Origin: Clostridiales bacterium
GTDB lineage: Bacteria; Bacillota; Clostridia; Christensenellales; Borkfalkiaceae
Assembly: GCA_003538975.1 (NCBI GenBank)
Contig: DPQQ01000010.1
Span: forward strand, 375,528-406,513
DNA length: 30,986 nucleotides
Reading direction: 5' to 3'
The position numbers were made by a program, and so were the translations under genes. The notes below the pieces were generated by a model that had not been told where the DNA came from, ran no database searches, and worked only from the letters and a program-made list of their open reading frames with translations. Shown here piece by piece: positions 7,870 to 15,023 of the stretch. Each line of letters starts with the position of its first letter. Position 1 is the first letter of the stretch.

Positions 7870-9162
7870 TTGGAAAACGCACTCGAACTGAACGAAAAAA
7901 AATTTACCGGCAAAAAAACAAGCGTTATTTTGTTTATCGCTTGTTTTTTGACGTATGCCTGCGCTTACATAGCAAGAGGCAATTATTCTATCGTTATCAA
8001 CGATATGAAAACGAACGGCATAATAAACGACAACATAGCCGGTCTTATAAGCGGAATTTATTTCGCTTTTTACGCTTTGGGCCAGTTTACAAACGGACTT
8101 ATCGCAGATAAAAAGAATCCGTTTTATATGGTCCTTATAGGCATAACGATAATTATTTTATCGAACGTCGCAATGACCGTGTTTTATAAACCGTCGTTTC
8201 TTCTCGTCTTATGGTGGGGGCTTAACGGAGTCGGACAGTCCATGCTCTGGACGCCTATCTTTTCGATTATAGGAACTGCTCTCAACCCGGATATGAAGTT
8301 TACATTTTTAACGGTGATAGCTTTGGCTACTCCCGTAGGCAAACTTTCGGGATATTTTGTATCTGGACTTGCTCTCGATCTCGGCGGTAAGATCTGGAAG
8401 AGCGTATTTTACGCCGCAGCTCTTATAATGCTTGTCGTTCTCGCTTTCTGGCTGACAACTTTCCTTTCCGTAAAAAAGAAACTTGTTTTCGTTCAGAAGA
8501 AAGAAAAGAAAGAAGAAGAAAAGAAAGGCGGCTTATGGCAGGCTCTCGTGCTTTCGGGTACCGCTATACTTTTGCCGTCGCTTATCGTGCACGGTTTATT
8601 TTTGAACGGCGCGGTCGAATGGGTTCCGACTATAATACAGAATAACTACGGCGTTTCGAAATCCGTTTCGTCCTACGTTATGATGATTATCCCGGCGATA
8701 GGCACGCTCGGGGTGCTTTTCGGAAATTTTTTGTATAAAAAATTCGGAAAGGACGAAATAAAATGCAGTGTTCTCGTTATGGGAATGTCGCTTTTGTTCG
8801 TTGCGATACTTTTTGCGATGTCATTCTCGAGCGGTAATCTTTTAGGTAAAATACCGGAATGTATATTGTTCGTTCTCATATTCGGACTTATGTATACCGT
8901 CCAGCTGAGTTTCAACCACCTTATGATTTCGCTTTTCCCGATGAAGTTTGCCGGTTTAGGACTTGCGGCTTCGGTTTCTGGACTTCTGAACGCGGTTAAC
9001 TACGGCGGCAGTGCGATTTCTACCTACGGAATGAGCTTTATAGTAGACAATTACGTCGTATTGTTCGCGATATGGGCGGCAACGCTCGTTATAGCGATAG
9101 TTTCGCTTATTCTTTCCAAAAAGAAGGTAAGGGAATTTTCAAAAAACAATCAGGGCGTATAA
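7870..9162 (+). CDS. MFS transporter, organophosphate/sugar antiporter (OPA)-like
   Basis: A 430-residue major facilitator with about 12 hydrophobic helices and a Lys/Glu-rich central loop (about residues 200-220). TM1 holds YIARGNYSIVINDM, the Y..R.N pattern of the GlpT/UhpT group, where the arginine binds the phosphate of the substrate. GVGQSMLWTP in TM4 also fits that group. Likely role: exchange of a phosphorylated or anionic metabolite at the cytoplasmic membrane; the actual substrate is not readable. Translation starts at TTG 7870 with only a weak AGG upstream. No ATG exists before TM1, so this start is preferred. It probably shares a message with galM and ends at a bidirectional terminator. 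Confidence 0.88.
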   Translation: MENALELNEKKFTGKKTSVILFIACFLTYACAYIARGNYSIVINDMKTNGIINDNIAGLISGIYFAFYALGQFTNGLIADKKNPFYMVLIGITIIILSNVAMTVFYKPSFLLVLWWGLNGVGQSMLWTPIFSIIGTALNPDMKFTFLTVIALATPVGKLSGYFVSGLALDLGGKIWKSVFYAAALIMLVVLAFWLTTFLSVKKKLVFVQKKEKKEEEKKGGLWQALVLSGTAILLPSLIVHGLFLNGAVEWVPTIIQNNYGVSKSVSSYVMMIIPAIGTLGVLFGNFLYKKFGKDEIKCSVLVMGMSLLFVAILFAMSFSSGNLLGKIPECILFVLIFGLMYTVQLSFNHLMISLFPMKFAGLGLAASVSGLLNAVNYGGSAISTYGMSFIVDNYVVLFAIWAATLVIAIVSLILSKKKVREFSKNNQGV

Positions 9163-9179
9163 CTTTTGATTTAACTATG

Positions 9180-9206
9180 AAAAAGGCGGCGTTTGCCGCC
9201 TTTTTA
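9180..9206. terminator. Bidirectional terminator between convergent genes
   Basis: The stem aaaaggcggc (9181-9190) with gccgcctttt (9195-9204) has a GTTT loop and is flanked by A and T runs on both sides. It can stop the MFS transcript on the plus strand and the collagen-like gene on the minus strand. Confidence 0.9.
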
Positions 9207-9226
9207 TATTAAGTTGTATTAGATAA

Positions 9227-9862
9227 TCAAGCAATGCGGAACACCGTTATATGAGCGCCCGTATAATTTACCGTGCTTGCGGAAGTGTTATAAAGCGAGA
9301 TCGTCGAACTTGTCGTTGCGTTATAAAGGATAGTTTTAGATGTCGATGCGTTCGCGCCGCCGTCGCTGTTCTGTGTGAGAATTTCGCCTGTCGCAGCTGT
9401 GCCGTTTATATATAGAGTGCCGCTCATAACGCCGCCGCCGGTAATGTTTCCGTCGTAGCCGTAGTCTATGAGATAGTAGCCTGAGGGAACGGTTATCGCG
9501 TTATTCGAAAAAGTCATGGTCGAAGAAGGTGTGATAGCGGTCTGAGTCAAAGGAATGATCGACGTTGCCGCAACCGTCTGGGTTCCGCCGTTTGCGTATA
9601 ACGCTTCCGATACGGCGTTTGTTCCCGCCGCGCCGGTTGCTCCGGTGGCTCCCGTAGCGCCCTGCGGTCCCTGAGGACCTGTTGCTCCGGTTGCACCTTG
9701 CGGTCCCTGGGGACCTGTCGCGCCTTGCGGACCTTGAGGTCCCTGCGGTCCGGTCGCACCCTGAGGTCCTTGCGGTCCGACGGGACCGCGGAGTCCTGCC
9801 GTAACGTTTGCGGGAACGACGGGTCTTCTTCTGTTATTACAAGGGTTGTTACAAAAACACAT
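9227..9862 (-). CDS. Collagen-like repeat protein, BclA/exosporium type
   Basis: A 211-residue protein in three parts. First is a Cys/Asn/Arg-rich head, MCFCNNPCNNRRRP. Next comes an uninterrupted run of 20 Gly-X-Y triplets (about residues 23-82), rich in GPQ and GAT. Last is a C-terminal domain of about 125 residues (AITVPSGYYLIDYGY ... GAHITVFRIA) resembling the TNF-like jelly roll of BclA. Such proteins trimerise as collagen helices on spore or cell surfaces; GAT threonines are typical glycan sites. There is no classical signal peptide, as for spore-coat and exosporium proteins assembled from the mother cell. An AAGGAG site lies 6 bases before ATG. The GC-rich repeat creates long open shadow frames. 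It is the only gene here hinting at sporulation. Confidence 0.88.
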   Translation of the reverse strand: MCFCNNPCNNRRRPVVPANVTAGLRGPVGPQGPQGATGPQGPQGPQGATGPQGPQGATGATGPQGPQGATGATGATGAAGTNAVSEALYANGGTQTVAATSIIPLTQTAITPSSTMTFSNNAITVPSGYYLIDYGYDGNITGGGVMSGTLYINGTAATGEILTQNSDGGANASTSKTILYNATTSSTISLYNTSASTVNYTGAHITVFRIA

Positions 9863-9910
9863 ATATTGCTCCTTGGTATTTAGGTCGTAAGCTAAAGCTG
9901 TCGCCTGCTA

Positions 9911-9919
9911 TATAATATG
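9911..9919 (-). promoter_or_regulatory. Candidate mother-cell sigma (E/K-like) -10 element of the collagen-like gene
   Basis: Read on the minus strand, CATATTATA fits the CATAnnnTA -10 pattern of late sporulation sigma factors. It would start transcription about 40 bases before the gene. No clear sigmaA -35 accompanies it. An AC dinucleotide in AACCGC at 9940-9935 is roughly where a sigmaK -35 would sit, but the spacing is 18 rather than about 16. Confidence 0.4.
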
Positions 9920-10009
9920 AGATATGTGATAAATGCGGTTCGCAAGCGGTGTTTTTTTATTAAAAATTAGCAAATCGAGATAATTAAGGTTAAGTTTGCG
10001 GCAAAACGG

Positions 10010-10038
10010 TTTACTTTTTTAAGGTATTGTTTTATAAT
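10010..10038 (+). promoter_or_regulatory. SigmaA promoter of the DUF2156-aspS unit
   Basis: -35 TTTACT (10010-10015), 17-bp spacer and perfect -10 TATAAT (10033-10038) give a predicted transcript start near 10045. There is no T-box or other leader structure before aspS. Confidence 0.7.
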
Positions 10039-10053
10039 ATTTAAGCTACGGAT

Positions 10054-10980
10054 TTGATTTTCCGTATAAAAAAATTTTACAAACAACCATTCATCGTGCT
10101 GCAATTCAAAAAAATAACACCTGACGATATAAAAATAATAGAACCTTTCATATTAAACGACAAATCCGCCGTGAGCGACAGAACTTTAGGCGTAGTGTAT
10201 TTATTCAGAGATTATTATTCTTACTGTATAGAGAGCGATACTTTATTTTTAAAGTCCGAACTCGAAAATAACGAAGGCTTTTTGCCGCCTATGTATTTAT
10301 CGGGAGACGGAGATTTGTTTTCGGATCTTAAAAAAATAAAAGATTATGCCGGAAATAATAATACAGAAGCCAAAATATGCTATCTTACGGAAGAAGAAGC
10401 CGAAAAGATAAAAGAGCTTTTTAACGGTTCGGATCCGGAATTCAACCGGGATTATTCCGATTATTTTTACGATAAGGAAGCTCTTTTAACTCTTAAAGGA
10501 AAGCATTTAAGCGGACAGCGTAATTTTATAAACAGATTCAAAAAAAATTATCCCGAATATCGTACCGAAAAACTTTCGGAAGAAAATATATGGCGGATAG
10601 ATAAGTTTTTAACGGAATATTACGTAAAAAGAGAGAAGGCTTCGGAACTGTTCAAGGACGAAAAAAAGAACGTTTTCGAATTTTTGAATCACGTTAAAAG
10701 TTTCGGCTTTTTAACTCTCGCGCTTTTCGCGGGGGATGAACCGGTAGCGTTTTCGGTAGGAGAAATAAGGGAAAACGTACTTTTTGTTCATGAAGAAAAG
10801 GCGGACGCTTCGATAAAAGGATCGTATCAGATGATCGTAAACGAATTCGTAAAGACCTACGCAAACGAAAACGTGACGTATATAAACAGAGAAGACGATT
10901 CCGGTGACGAAGGATTGAGAATATCCAAAGAGTCTTATCACCCCGCGTTTTTACTCAACAAATTCAGCGTAAAAATTTAG
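10054..10980 (+). CDS. DUF2156 / phosphatidylglycerol lysyltransferase C-terminal-like protein
   Basis: A 308-residue soluble protein with the tandem GNAT-like fold of DUF2156, the domain that in MprF transfers an aminoacyl group from tRNA to a lipid. Family marks: LSGQRNFINRFKKNYP in the middle, a GFLTLALFAGDEPVAFSVGE strand pair, and the conserved NREDDSGDEGLR (278-289) followed by KESYHPAFLLNKF. No membrane helices are present. The start is uncertain. TTG 10054 lies only about 9 bases after the predicted transcript start, while GTG 10096 gives an N-terminus (LQFKKITPDD) typical of the family; neither has a clear ribosome site. aspS begins 23 bases after the stop, so the two are almost certainly one operon, hinting that Asp-tRNA could be its donor. 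Confidence 0.85.
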   Translation: MIFRIKKFYKQPFIVLQFKKITPDDIKIIEPFILNDKSAVSDRTLGVVYLFRDYYSYCIESDTLFLKSELENNEGFLPPMYLSGDGDLFSDLKKIKDYAGNNNTEAKICYLTEEEAEKIKELFNGSDPEFNRDYSDYFYDKEALLTLKGKHLSGQRNFINRFKKNYPEYRTEKLSEENIWRIDKFLTEYYVKREKASELFKDEKKNVFEFLNHVKSFGFLTLALFAGDEPVAFSVGEIRENVLFVHEEKADASIKGSYQMIVNEFVKTYANENVTYINREDDSGDEGLRISKESYHPAFLLNKFSVKI

Positions 10981-11003
10981 TATAAACCTTTTAAGGAGTA
11001 CTT

Positions 11004-12743
11004 ATGGATAAAGTAACTAACAATATATACAGAAATACCGATAACGGATCCTTAAGAATTTCGGACGTCGGTAAAAAAGTAACTCTTGCGGGCTGGGTAA
11101 ACGACATCCGTAAACTCGGCGGCCTTACTTTCGTAACGCTTCGCGATATGTACGGGGTAACGCAGGTTATTTTTAAAGAAAACGAAGAAGTAAACCTTAA
11201 TAAAGAAGACGTCGTTTCTGTTACAGGTACGGTTCTCGAAAGGGAGAGCAAAAACCCGAACATGCCTACCGGCGATATAGAAGTCATGGCCGAGTCGGTA
11301 ACTATACTCGGCAAATGCACGCAGACGCTTCCTTTTGAAATTAAAAACAGCGATAAGGTTATCGAGGATTTAAGACTTAAATACAGATACCTTAATCTCC
11401 GCGCGGATTATAACCAGAAAATGCTCAAATTAAGAAGCGATTTGTTGCACTTTGTAAGAAATTACATGCACGACAACAACTTCACCGAAGTTCAGACTCC
11501 TATTTTAACGGCAAGTTCGCCCGAAGGCGCGAGAGACTTTCTTGTTCCGAGCCGTCTTAACCCCGGTAAATTTTACGCTCTTCCACAGGCTCCGCAGCAG
11601 TTCAAACAGCTTCTGATGGTAAGCGGGCTGGACAGATATTTTCAGATAGCACCGTGCTTCAGAGACGAAGACGCGAGGGCAGACCGTTCTCCCACTGAAT
11701 TCTATCAGATAGACTTAGAGATGGCGTTCGCCACGCAGGAAGACGTTTTTGCCGTTATCGAAGGCTTATACAGAGCTATTTTCAAAGAATTCAAAGGCAT
11801 CGATATAGGCGGAAAGTTTACGAGAATCAAATATACGGATTCTATGCGCGATTACTGCTCGGATAAACCCGATCTCCGCAACCCGTTAAAAGTTGTCGAC
11901 GTTACCGATATTTTCGCAAATACCGAGTTCGTAGTATTCAAGGGCAAAACCGTCAAGGCGATAAAAGCGGAAACAGGAGCTAAATCGAGAAAGTTCTACG
12001 ACAAACTCACCGACTTTTTGAAGTCGAGAGAAGCCAAAGGTCTCGCATACTTCATTGTAGGAGAAAACGACGAACTTACCGGCGGCGTGGCTAAATTCAT
12101 GACCGAAGAAAACAGGAAAACTCTTAACAAGGCCCTCGGATATAAAAACGGGGATAGCGTATTCTTTGTTGCGGACGAATACGACAAAGCCGTTAAATAC
12201 GCGGGAATGCTTCGTAACGAACTCGGTTCGGAACTTAATCTTATAGACGAAAACGACTATAAATTCTGCTGGATAGTGGACTTCCCGTTCTATGAAAAGG
12301 ACGACGACGGAAACATCGCTTTTTCGCACAATCCGTTCTCGATGCCGCAGGGCAGCATCGAAGAGATTAAAAAGGATCCGTTTGCCGCGGTTGCTTATCA
12401 GTACGACCTCGTAATCAACGGATACGAAAGTTTGTCCGGCGCGGTAAGAAATCACGATCAGAACATGATGGTAGAACTCTTCAGACTTGCGGGATACGAT
12501 AAATCCGTCGTCGAAAATAAATTCCCCGCGCTTTATAACGCTTTTTCTTACGGCGCACCGCCGCACGCAGGTGCAGGCGCTGGCTTCGACAGACTTATGA
12601 TGCTGTTAACCCACAACGACTATATAAGAGACGTTTATGCTTTCCCGATGAATAAAAACGCGCAGGATCCTTTGTGCAACGCCCCCAACACGGTAGACGA
12701 AAAGGCTCTTAAAGACGTTCATATTAAACTCGATCTCGAGTAA
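11004..12743 (+). CDS. aspS: Aspartyl-tRNA synthetase
   Basis: Class II synthetase, 579 residues, charging tRNA-Asp in the cytoplasm. An OB-fold anticodon-binding domain (about 1-105) is followed by class II motif 1 (FTEVQTPILTA, about 160-170) and motif 2 (FRDEDARADRSPTEFYQID, from 219). A bacterial insertion domain follows, then motif 3 (GAGAGFDRLMML, from 523, with R530). That last motif departs somewhat from the common bacterial wording. The OB loop reads WVNDIRKLGG, with Leu where many nondiscriminating AspRS carry His. From memory this leans towards an Asp-specific enzyme, but it is weak evidence. An AAGGAG site precedes ATG. It lies directly downstream of the DUF2156 gene. Confidence 0.97.
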   Translation: MDKVTNNIYRNTDNGSLRISDVGKKVTLAGWVNDIRKLGGLTFVTLRDMYGVTQVIFKENEEVNLNKEDVVSVTGTVLERESKNPNMPTGDIEVMAESVTILGKCTQTLPFEIKNSDKVIEDLRLKYRYLNLRADYNQKMLKLRSDLLHFVRNYMHDNNFTEVQTPILTASSPEGARDFLVPSRLNPGKFYALPQAPQQFKQLLMVSGLDRYFQIAPCFRDEDARADRSPTEFYQIDLEMAFATQEDVFAVIEGLYRAIFKEFKGIDIGGKFTRIKYTDSMRDYCSDKPDLRNPLKVVDVTDIFANTEFVVFKGKTVKAIKAETGAKSRKFYDKLTDFLKSREAKGLAYFIVGENDELTGGVAKFMTEENRKTLNKALGYKNGDSVFFVADEYDKAVKYAGMLRNELGSELNLIDENDYKFCWIVDFPFYEKDDDGNIAFSHNPFSMPQGSIEEIKKDPFAAVAYQYDLVINGYESLSGAVRNHDQNMMVELFRLAGYDKSVVENKFPALYNAFSYGAPPHAGAGAGFDRLMMLLTHNDYIRDVYAFPMNKNAQDPLCNAPNTVDEKALKDVHIKLDLE

Positions 12744-12752
12744 ACATAAAAA

Positions 12753-12789
12753 CAAAAAAAGGCTTTTACGATTTGTTAAAGCCTTTTTT
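12753..12789. terminator. Bidirectional terminator between aspS and the chromate-transporter pair
   Basis: An A-rich left arm with aaggctttt (to about 12769) pairs with gttaaagcc plus T run (12775-12788), with one mismatch. The A and T tracts allow use from both strands, serving two convergent transcription units. Confidence 0.85.
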
Positions 12790-12806
12790 ATATGTATTTT
12801 TTTATT

Positions 12807-13379
12807 TCAGAAAACCAAAATCCCCGCAATCGCGGATAAAACTATCAAAATAATCGGCGAAATATTTTTCTTTTTAATAATTTTATAAATTATTTCGGTT
12901 ACGATTAGAGCAGATATAAAAATCAAAGCCTTGAAGTCGATTTGCGGTTTAGCCGAAAAATCTTTGAAATTCACATAAAAACACTCGGCTATCATTATCA
13001 GTCCCGTTGATAATATAAGGGCGACGATAACGGGCTGTGCGGCGGTCAGAAACGCGCTTACATATCTGTTTGTTCTGAACTTATTTAAAAATTTATAAAC
13101 GAGTACTATTATTATAAACGCTGGGAGAACTACGGCTATTGTTGCCAGCAGGCTGCCGAAAAATCCTCCTTTTACGCTCCCGACGTATGTAGCCATATTT
13201 ACCGAAAGCGGACCGGGAGTCGCTTCCGAAACGGCGACCATATCGGATACTTCCGCCGCGGAAAGCCAGCCTTTATCTATTACGATCGAACGAAGAAGGC
13301 TTACCATTCCGTATCCGCCGCCGAATGAGAAAAGTCCTATAAGAAAAAAAGTTATGAAAAGATCGAGTAAAATCGGCAT
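12807..13379 (-). CDS. Chromate transporter (CHR) family, short-chain subunit 2
   Basis: A 190-residue membrane protein, one half of a split CHR-family transporter. The hallmark FSFGGGYGMVSLL lies near the N-terminus, and ATPGPLSVNMATYVG about 35 residues later. Some five to six hydrophobic segments follow. CHR proteins export chromate or sulfate-like oxyanions in some bacteria, but for short-chain pairs in anaerobes the true substrate is generally unproven. The ATG overlaps the stop of the upstream partner by one base (TAATG) and also has AAGGAG 8 bases upstream. The two halves are therefore translationally coupled and likely assemble as a heterodimer. Confidence 0.93.
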   Translation of the reverse strand: MPILLDLFITFFLIGLFSFGGGYGMVSLLRSIVIDKGWLSAAEVSDMVAVSEATPGPLSVNMATYVGSVKGGFFGSLLATIAVVLPAFIIIVLVYKFLNKFRTNRYVSAFLTAAQPVIVALILSTGLIMIAECFYVNFKDFSAKPQIDFKALIFISALIVTEIIYKIIKKKNISPIILIVLSAIAGILVF

Positions 13380-13981
13380 TATTCGTTCTCCTTAATTTTA
13401 ACAGCCGGATTATCGTCCGTATTACGGCTTTTTTCGGGTTTTATAAAAATAATTCCGAGTATTCCGCCGGAAACTATCAGGGCGATAGTCATATACGAAA
13501 AATTTATTACTTTTATTTCGCACAGAATATTTATTGTAAGCGAAACAATAAAAAGCAAGATGCAAAAAACATTCTTTTTCACGCTTTTAAGAAGTTTTAT
13601 TCCTGCGAATAGTATTATTACGGCAACCGCGCATGAAACGCCTTTGAAAGCTTTCAGGACTATTTCGTTTTTTAAGAAGTTGCCTAAAAACAGAGATATA
13701 ACAAAAATTATAATGAAAGAAGGCGTTATAACACCCAAAGTTGCGAAAACCGCACCTAAAAAACCACATTCTTTATATCCGACGTATGTAGCCATGTTAA
13801 TGGCGATAGGTCCCGGCGTGGATTCCGCAACGGATATAAGATCTAAAAATTCACCGTCCGTGAGAGTTTTACGTTTGGTTACGAATTCGTTTTCTACAAG
13901 CGAAATCATGGCGTAACCGCCGCCGAAAGTGAACAGGCCGATTTTTATAAACAGTAAAAATAATTTTAAAGCACGTTTCAT
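13379..13981 (-). CDS. Chromate transporter (CHR) family, short-chain subunit 1
   Basis: A 200-residue first half of the CHR pair, with FTFGGGYAMISLV near the N-terminus, STPGPIAINMATYVG, several hydrophobic helices and a hydrophilic C-terminal tail. I chose ATG 13981, which gives the usual MKRALKLFLLF start. A longer frame opens at TTG 13996, but that codon overlaps the -10 box. The -10 TATAAT (13993-13988) ends six bases before the ATG and there is no ribosome site, so the mRNA is predicted to begin at or next to the A of ATG: a leaderless transcript. A perfect 13-bp inverted repeat covers its -35 region and suggests regulation. Confidence 0.92.
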   Translation of the reverse strand: MKRALKLFLLFIKIGLFTFGGGYAMISLVENEFVTKRKTLTDGEFLDLISVAESTPGPIAINMATYVGYKECGFLGAVFATLGVITPSFIIIFVISLFLGNFLKNEIVLKAFKGVSCAVAVIILFAGIKLLKSVKKNVFCILLFIVSLTINILCEIKVINFSYMTIALIVSGGILGIIFIKPEKSRNTDDNPAVKIKENE

Positions 13982-13987
13982 AATGGT

Positions 13988-14015
13988 ATTATACAACCAA
14001 ATGAAAATTAATCAA
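13988..14015 (-). promoter_or_regulatory. SigmaA promoter of the chromate-transporter pair
   Basis: On the minus strand, -35 TTGATT (14015-14010), 16-bp spacer and -10 TATAAT (13993-13988) are followed by ACCATT and the ATG at 13981. The predicted start of transcription coincides with the start codon. Confidence 0.75.
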
Positions 14016-14033
14016 ATAATTTTGATTAATTTT
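14004..14033. promoter_or_regulatory. Operator-like 13-bp perfect inverted repeat
   Basis: AAAATTAATCAAA (14004-14016) is repeated in inverse at 14021-14033 with a 4-bp TAAT centre. It overlaps the -35 of the leftward chromate-transporter promoter and ends 11 bp before the -35 of the rightward GDPD promoter. It contains a single GC pair per arm, so a protein-binding operator is more likely than an RNA terminator. Confidence 0.55.
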
Positions 14034-14044
14034 TCGGTTTCGTG

Positions 14045-14073
14045 TTGATTTTAATATAATTATTTGTTATAAT
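14045..14073 (+). promoter_or_regulatory. SigmaA promoter of the GDPD gene
   Basis: -35 TTGATT (14045-14050), a 17-bp spacer and perfect -10 TATAAT (14068-14073) lie 43 bp before the start codon. The promoter is divergent from that of the chromate-transporter pair. Confidence 0.75.
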
Positions 14074-14115
14074 TCGAATGATAAATAACAGTTTTTTATT
14101 TATTTCGGAGTTTAT

Positions 14116-14958
14116 ATGAATTATCTTGAAAACGCTTTAAAAAATAAGAAAATTCTTGTAGCTGCGCACAGAGGGGTGAACGGCGGAAATATTCCGTGCA
14201 ACTCGCTGGAGTGTTTTATCGTAGCCGTAAATCAGGGAGCGGATATAGTCGAACTCGACGTATCCGAAACAAAGGATAAAAAGCTTTATCTTTTGCATCC
14301 AGGTATGGAACCCGTTCATTTCGGCTGGAATTATCACGGCGGCGATTTCAAAAACATGACTTCTGCGGAAGCAGACAAAATTTATCTCGCCAATCAGGAC
14401 ATTACCGAAACGCAGTATAAAATAGCTAAATTCGACGACGTTCTCGAAGAGCTTAAAGGCAAATGCATAATAAACGTGGATAAATTCTGGGACGATCCGG
14501 AAGAAATCTCTTCGGTTATAAGAAGACACGGTATGGCGGATCAATGCATAGTAAAAAGCAATCCCGATAAAAACACGGTGGATATGCTTAAAAAATACGC
14601 TTATGATATGCAATATATGGCGATAATAAGGGATAAAAACCAGATTACTCCCGAATTTTACGATAGCGGCGTAAATTTTGTCGGATGCGAAATCTTATTC
14701 AGAAACGATTCCGACGAAGTTGTATCGGACAAATTTATCGAAGAACTTCACAAAAAGAACAAAATCGTATGGCTTAATTCCATTTGTTATAACTATAAAG
14801 ACGTTATCGCAGGTGACCATATCGACGATAAAGCCGTTTTAGGCGATCCCAATTACGTATGGGGATTCATGGCGGAAAAGAAGGCGGATATAATTCAGAC
14901 AGACTGGACGCTTTTATGCCGCGAATATCTCGAAAGCAAGGGATACAGGAACAAGTAA
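14116..14958 (+). CDS. Glycerophosphodiester phosphodiesterase (GDPD) family protein
   Basis: A 280-residue TIM-barrel protein without signal peptide or membrane helix, so probably cytosolic. It has the family's HRG (in AAHRGVNGG), the N.L.C.. substrate loop (CNSLECF) and the metal ligands of ELDVSE. Two positions are unusual: the HD motif reads HPG (YLLHPGMEP), and the glutamate of the usual 'E.K' strand is aspartate (INVDKFW). The INVDK form also occurs in GDPD subfamilies of gut bacteria, as I recall. Its substrate may therefore not be a simple glycerophosphodiester. CGGAG lies 5-6 bases before ATG. It is followed by its own terminator and then by glycosidase-type genes. Confidence 0.85.
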   Translation: MNYLENALKNKKILVAAHRGVNGGNIPCNSLECFIVAVNQGADIVELDVSETKDKKLYLLHPGMEPVHFGWNYHGGDFKNMTSAEADKIYLANQDITETQYKIAKFDDVLEELKGKCIINVDKFWDDPEEISSVIRRHGMADQCIVKSNPDKNTVDMLKKYAYDMQYMAIIRDKNQITPEFYDSGVNFVGCEILFRNDSDEVVSDKFIEELHKKNKIVWLNSICYNYKDVIAGDHIDDKAVLGDPNYVWGFMAEKKADIIQTDWTLLCREYLESKGYRNK

Positions 14959-14970
14959 AAATTAAATAAA

Positions 14971-14994
14971 AACGGCGGTTTCCGCCTTTTTTTA
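14971..14994 (+). terminator. Rho-independent terminator after the GDPD gene
   Basis: A short GGCGG/CCGCC stem (14974-14978 with 14982-14986) with TTT loop is followed by seven Ts. Confidence 0.8.
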
Positions 14995-15023
14995 CAGAGA
15001 TTATTTAATCAAGGAGAAATAGA

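Noticed and set aside
9547..9780. Regular short repeats that could be mistaken for a CRISPR array or minisatellite
   Set aside because: They have a 9-base period and encode Gly-X-Y triplets in frame in the collagen-like gene. There are no spacers.
9905..9960. Plus-strand TATAAT (9911-9916) and a T run suggesting a small RNA
   Set aside because: No -35 box at proper spacing and no convincing stem before the T run. The same bases serve better as the minus-strand promoter of the collagen-like gene.
10981..11003. Possible T-box leader before aspS
   Set aside because: Only 23 bases separate aspS from the upstream gene, too short for a T-box, and no stem or UGGN element is present.
11886..12566. 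Long open frame of 226 codons on the minus strand inside aspS
   Set aside because: It is antisense to a certain gene, rich in Phe/Val/Arg as expected of a mirrored GAA/AAA-rich frame, and has no family motifs or ribosome site.
12807..13981. Chromate resistance island or mobile element
   Set aside because: Codon use matches the neighbours and no transposase, integrase or flanking repeats are seen. Short CHR pairs are common core genes in Clostridia.
13982..13996. Longer start (TTG 13996) for the first chromate-transporter subunit
   Set aside because: It overlaps the -10 box and would add residues not typical of the family. ATG 13981 gives the usual N-terminus.
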